Assembly (NCBI GenBank): GCA_030145965.1
Contig: JASKZT010000209.1
Span: 1 to 8,781 of the forward strand
Direction of reading: 5' to 3'
DNA from: Ornithinimicrobium sp.
GTDB lineage: Bacteria > Actinomycetota > Actinomycetes > Actinomycetales > Dermatophilaceae
Length of the DNA: 8,781 nucleotides
This document shows positions 6,726 to 8,781 of the stretch, piece after piece (within the stretch, counting starts at the first letter, position 1; every line of letters begins with the position of its first letter). The notes under the pieces are model-generated. The model was not told the origin of the DNA. It made no database searches and was given only the letters and a program-made list of their open reading frames with translations. Made by a program: the position numbers and the translations under genes.

Positions 6726-6851
6726 CACGTGACACCGGTCCCCCGCACGATCCACCGTCGTGGGTGGCTTACAGAGCGAGCCGCCGTCGTGCCTGGTTCA
6801 GGAGGTGGGCCACCGTCGCGGCTGGATCGTGGGCGGGACCGATGTCACGTG
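6726..6851. repeat. Long imperfect inverted repeat, 29-nt arms
   Basis: The left arm 6726-6754 starts CACGTGACACCGGTCCC and ends CACGATCCA; the right arm 6823-6851 starts TGGATCGTG and ends GATGTCACGTG. Aligned as reverse complements, 26 of 29 positions pair without gaps, and weaker pairing (11 of 19) continues inward. The 68-nt centre does not pair well. Both ends carry the palindrome CACGTG, which therefore also reads as a 6-bp direct repeat flanking the unit. Possible meanings are a small MITE-like element, a cruciform or operator region for the XRE protein, or an RNA hairpin. Confidence 0.75.
6752..6825. repeat. Three 16-bp direct repeats at 29-bp spacing
   Basis: CCACCGTCGTGGGTGG (6752), CCGCCGTCGTGCCTGG (6781) and CCACCGTCGCGGCTGG (6810) share the consensus CCRCCGTCGYGSSTGG. 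Each pair agrees at 13-14 of 16 positions, and starts are exactly 29 bp apart with unrelated 13-bp spacers. The array fills the centre of the long inverted repeat. The period is not a multiple of three, so it is not a coding repeat; the unit is too short and degenerate for CRISPR. Confidence 0.55.
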
Positions 6852-6867
6852 CCTCGCGCACATCCCT

Positions 6868-6919
6868 GTCTGCCGGTCCTCCGCCGTCCACAACGGCAGC
6901 CGCGGCCCTTCCGGCAGAC
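6868..6919. repeat. Stem-loop upstream of the XRE gene
   Basis: GTCTGCCGG (6868-6876) pairs perfectly with CCGGCAGAC (6911-6919). The 34-nt loop contains a smaller hairpin, GCCGT (6883-6887) with ACGGC (6893-6897). It ends 24 nt before the ATG at 6944. It could be an operator dyad or, if transcription starts upstream, a structured leader. A single 9-bp stem is near what chance allows here. Confidence 0.4.
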
Positions 6920-6943
6920 CCGCAGGTCGGCCAGGCTCGCGCC

Positions 6944-7432
6944 ATGGAGGCACAGCGGGCGAGCCAGGGGGATCCACGGCGGGAGGTCGGGCTCGCGCTG
7001 CGGGCGGATCGGCGCAGGCGTGGGGAGAGCCAGAGGGCGTACGCCACGGCGCGGGCGCTGTCGCGCCACGTGCTCGCCCGGGCGGAGGTCGACGCCGGGT
7101 CCCTGCGGCTGGACGCGGTGCAGGCGCTCCTCGACGGGACCGGCTTCGAGCTCGTCCTCCTGCCGGTGGGGACGCCGCGTCCGGTCGTCGACTGGGACCC
7201 GACCGACCTGAGGGCGAGGACCCGCACGGGTGCTCGCTTCCCGGCCCACAGGCAGGTCCGGGAGTGCGGGGGCGGGCCGATGTGGTGGTGGTACCACGAG
7301 GTGCTTGGTGCCCGGGGGTTCGGTCCGCAGCCACGCTGGACCGCGGAGGGGTTCGTGCCGCTGGAGGGGACGCGCTACGGCAAGGAGCCTCGGCCCTACG
7401 CGGAGGGCGAGCCGCCGCGGTGGCCCGGCTGA
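6944..7432 (+). CDS. Small XRE-type helix-turn-helix protein with Trp-rich C-terminus
   Basis: A 162-aa protein. Residues ~16-70 look like an XRE-type helix-turn-helix: LALRADRRRRGESQRAYA, then ALSRHVLARAE, then LRLDAVQALLDGTGFEL, matching the LR..R...G.SQ..(L/Y)A......S......E pattern of the family. Residues ~85-140 form a second, conserved-looking part with GARFPAH (96-102), WWWYHE (114-119) and RWTAEGF (131-137), whose function I do not recognise. The C-terminus is proline-rich. The ATG at 6944 is chosen because family-like sequence and normal codon use begin there; CAGGCT 6 nt upstream is a degenerate leaderless -10. It stands alone on its strand, after a repeat-rich gap and convergent with murB. 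It may be a transcriptional regulator or an orphan antitoxin-like protein; no toxin partner is adjacent. Confidence 0.68.
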   Translation: MEAQRASQGDPRREVGLALRADRRRRGESQRAYATARALSRHVLARAEVDAGSLRLDAVQALLDGTGFELVLLPVGTPRPVVDWDPTDLRARTRTGARFPAHRQVRECGGGPMWWWYHEVLGARGFGPQPRWTAEGFVPLEGTRYGKEPRPYAEGEPPRWPG

Positions 7433-7438
7433 GCCGGG
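7424..7438. terminator. Shared hairpin between the convergent XRE gene and murB
   Basis: CCCGGC (7424-7429) and GCCGGG (7433-7438) form a perfect 6-bp stem whose 3-nt loop is exactly the TGA stop of the XRE gene. On the minus strand it lies 14 nt after the murB stop, so it could act in both directions. A 10-bp palindrome GGCAGCTGCC (7442-7451) sits between it and the murB stop. No U-tracts. Confidence 0.45.
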
Positions 7439-7451
7439 AGCGGCAGCTGCC

Positions 7452-8603
7452 TCACAGCTCGAGGCCGACGAGCACCGGCTCGTTGACCAGCCGGACCCCG
7501 AAGGCCTCCTCGACCCCGTCGCGCAGCTCGCGCGCGAGCTCCACCACGTCGGCGGCGCTGGCCTGCCCGCGGTTGGTCAGCGCGAGCGTGTGCTTGGTGG
7601 ACAGACCGGCGGGACGGCCCTGCAGCGTGGCGTAGCCCTTGCCGAAGCCGGCCTTGTCGATGAGCCAGGCGGCGGAGGTCTTGACGTGGACGCCGTCCCC
7701 GGCGGGGAACTCCGGCGGCGTCGGGGCGTCAGCCCCCAGGCGGGCCGAGGCCCGCGCGCGCAGGTCGTCCATCTCGGCCCGGGACAGGATCGGGTTGGTG
7801 AAGAACGAGCCGCAGCTCCACGTGTCGTGGTCGGGCGGGTCCAGGACCATGCCGCGCCGGCGCCGCTGGGCCAGCACCGCCTCGCGGGCGTCGCGCAGCG
7901 GCACGCGGGCGCCCAGCTCGACGCCCAGCCCCTCGGCCAGCGCCGCGTAGGCGACCGGCTGGGACAGCTCGGTCGGGCGCAGGGAGAAGGTGACCGAGAG
8001 GACGACGTAGCGGGGCGTCACCGCACCGGCGGGGGCGTCGGGGCCGAGCATCGACTCGTTGAGCACCGAGTGCCGGTAGGAGAAGCGCAGGTCGGTCGCG
8101 AACATCGTGCGGACGCGGCGCTCGGCGCGGTCCCAGACCCGCACCTGGGAGATGGTCTGGGCGACCTCCTGGCCGTAGGCGCCGACGTTCTGCACCGGGG
8201 TGGCCCCGGTCGCGCCGGGGATGCCCGAGAGCGCCTCGATGCCCGACCAGCCGTGCTCGACGGCGTGCGCGACGACGTCGTCCCACACCTCGCCGGCCGC
8301 CACGGTCGCGGAGACGCCCCCGCAGGCGCTCTCGTGGGGCACCTCGATGCCGAGGGTGCGCACGAGCACGACGGTGCCGGGGAAGCCCTCGTCGGCGACG
8401 AGGAGGTTGGAGCCTCCACCGACGACGAGCAGGGGCTCGCCCTCCTCGTCGGCCTCTCGCACGGCGTCGACCAGCTCGGCCTCGGTGGTGGCCGTGACCA
8501 GGCGTCGCGGTGCCCCGCCGACGCGCATGGTCGTCAGCGCGGCGAGGGGCGAGGGCGGGGTGGTACCGGTCAGGCGCGCGCCGAGGTCCGGGCCGGACGT
8601 CAT
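7452..8603 (-). CDS. murB: UDP-N-acetylenolpyruvoylglucosamine reductase
   Basis: A 383-aa cytoplasmic FAD enzyme that reduces UDP-GlcNAc-enolpyruvate to UDP-MurNAc with NADPH, the second committed step of peptidoglycan synthesis. The FAD-binding region has VVGGGSNLLV (60-69), then GIPGATGATPVQNVGAYGQE (127-146). The substrate Arg is in FSYRHS (Tyr176-Arg177), the catalytic Ser in CGSFFTNP (Ser266) and the catalytic Glu in RLVNEP (Glu375), matching E. coli Arg159, Ser229 and Glu325. GSFFxNP is the E. coli-like spelling. It is somewhat longer than the E. coli enzyme (about 340 aa). The ATG at 8603 is chosen over an in-frame start 7 codons upstream because it overlaps the TGA of the MaoC gene by ATGA. 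It is convergent with the XRE gene, 19 bp apart. Confidence 0.96.
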   Translation of the reverse strand: MTSGPDLGARLTGTTPPSPLAALTTMRVGGAPRRLVTATTEAELVDAVREADEEGEPLLVVGGGSNLLVADEGFPGTVVLVRTLGIEVPHESACGGVSATVAAGEVWDDVVAHAVEHGWSGIEALSGIPGATGATPVQNVGAYGQEVAQTISQVRVWDRAERRVRTMFATDLRFSYRHSVLNESMLGPDAPAGAVTPRYVVLSVTFSLRPTELSQPVAYAALAEGLGVELGARVPLRDAREAVLAQRRRRGMVLDPPDHDTWSCGSFFTNPILSRAEMDDLRARASARLGADAPTPPEFPAGDGVHVKTSAAWLIDKAGFGKGYATLQGRPAGLSTKHTLALTNRGQASAADVVELARELRDGVEEAFGVRLVNEPVLVGLEL

Positions 8604-8781
8604 ACCCGGACCACGGCCTGGCACCGGCCGAGGACCTTCTGCCCGCCGCTGGTCACGGCCAGCTCCAGCGTCTGCGTCCCGGCGGCCTCGTCGCTCCTAC
8701 GCACGGCACCCTCGACGTCGACCTCGACCGTGTCGCCCTCGGGGACGACGACCATGCCGGTGAACTTCGTCGTGCAGGACA
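8600..8781 (-). CDS. MaoC-fold (HadB-like) dehydratase, C-terminal fragment
   Basis: The minus strand from the window edge to the TGA at 8602-8600 reads 60 residues, including KFTGMVVVPEGDTVEVDVEG and ending GGQKVLGRCQAVVRV. This frame is too short to stand out by length, but its codon use is strongly coding-like and the sequence resembles the last strands of a hot-dog fold MaoC-type (R)-specific enoyl-ACP/CoA hydratase, as in HadB. From recall, actinobacteria commonly carry MaoC-family genes just upstream of murB, which supports the call. The stop overlaps the murB ATG (ATGA, 8603-8600), so the two are co-transcribed. The catalytic Asp/His lie in the missing N-terminal part, so activity cannot be judged; a fatty acid or mycolate-type elongation role is an inference. 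Confidence 0.7.
   Translation of the reverse strand, partial: SCTTKFTGMVVVPEGDTVEVDVEGAVRRSDEAAGTQTLELAVTSGGQKVLGRCQAVVRV

Larger units (their letters stand above)
6611..6943. other. 333-bp gene-free, repeat-rich intergenic region
   Basis: No convincing gene is seen on either strand. The plus frame that continues into the XRE gene is open from 6680, but its third-position G/C falls well below that of the neighbouring genes and it includes rare codons such as AGA and AGG, so it looks non-coding. A minus-strand frame ending with TAA at 6769 finishes ...PAATVAHLLNQARRRLAL and could be the tail of a decayed gene. The stretch holds a hairpin (6645-6679), a long inverted repeat (6726-6851), three spaced direct repeats (6752-6825) and a 9-bp stem (6868-6919), each listed separately. 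Confidence 0.7.

Noticed and set aside
6752..6825. CRISPR array
   Set aside because: The 16-bp units are too short and degenerate, with 13-bp spacers, only three copies and no cas genes.
6781..6830. tRNA-like GGTTCA segment
   Set aside because: No acceptor or anticodon stems can be built around it and the T-loop consensus fails after GGTTCA.
6680..6943. N-terminal extension of the XRE gene from a GTG at 6680
   Set aside because: The added 88 codons have markedly lower third-position G/C, rare AGA/AGG codons and overlap the inverted repeat; HTH-like sequence only begins after the ATG at 6944.
6769..7227. Minus-strand 152-aa frame opposite the XRE gene
   Set aside because: Most of it is antisense to the XRE coding region with Ser/Arg-rich peptide; only its last ~45 residues look protein-like, and these are mentioned as a possible relic.

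Overview
The window looks like a chromosomal segment of a high-GC actinobacterium. Genes show strong G/C bias at third codon positions, there are GTG and ATG starts, neighbours are packed with 4-nt overlaps, and several starts look leaderless. An N-terminal ArgG start that I recognise from actinobacteria, a MaoC-type gene directly ahead of murB, and a HFTGS-type adenosine deaminase all fit Actinomycetes. A Micrococcales (Intrasporangiaceae-like) host is my guess from recall, not something the sequence proves.

Layout. (1) Positions 1-65, minus: the first 21 codons of argG, followed on its upstream side by a compact promoter with a 9+9 bp dyad (75-96) over the -10. (2) Positions 131-3616, minus: a four-gene operon of two ABC ATPase/ABC-2 permease pairs (ATPase, permease, ATPase, permease), every junction an ATGA overlap. 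It is probably transcribed from a leaderless promoter just upstream of 3616 and ends at a hairpin over the last stop. (3) Positions 3711-6610, plus, divergent from the ABC operon: an adenosine-deaminase-family gene overlapping by GTGA a membrane-anchored alpha/beta-hydrolase. (4) Positions 6611-6943: a gene-free stretch holding a long imperfect inverted repeat (arms 6726-6754 and 6823-6851, 26 of 29 paired), three 16-bp direct repeats spaced exactly 29 bp, and further stem-loops. (5) Positions 6944-7432, plus: a small XRE-type helix-turn-helix protein with a Trp-rich C-terminal half. (6) Positions 7452-8781, minus, convergent: murB, preceded by and overlapping the 3' end of a MaoC-fold (HadB-like) gene that runs off the window.

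How they work together. Most genes are ordinary housekeeping: arginine synthesis (argG), an exporter-type ABC system of unknown substrate, purine deamination (add), and peptidoglycan precursor synthesis (murB). The least explained part is the repeat-rich interval upstream of the XRE gene. It could be that regulator's own control region, a small non-autonomous element, or a relic. I did not find a clear novel multi-gene defence or metabolic system; the repeat region plus its regulator is the best candidate for a closer look.
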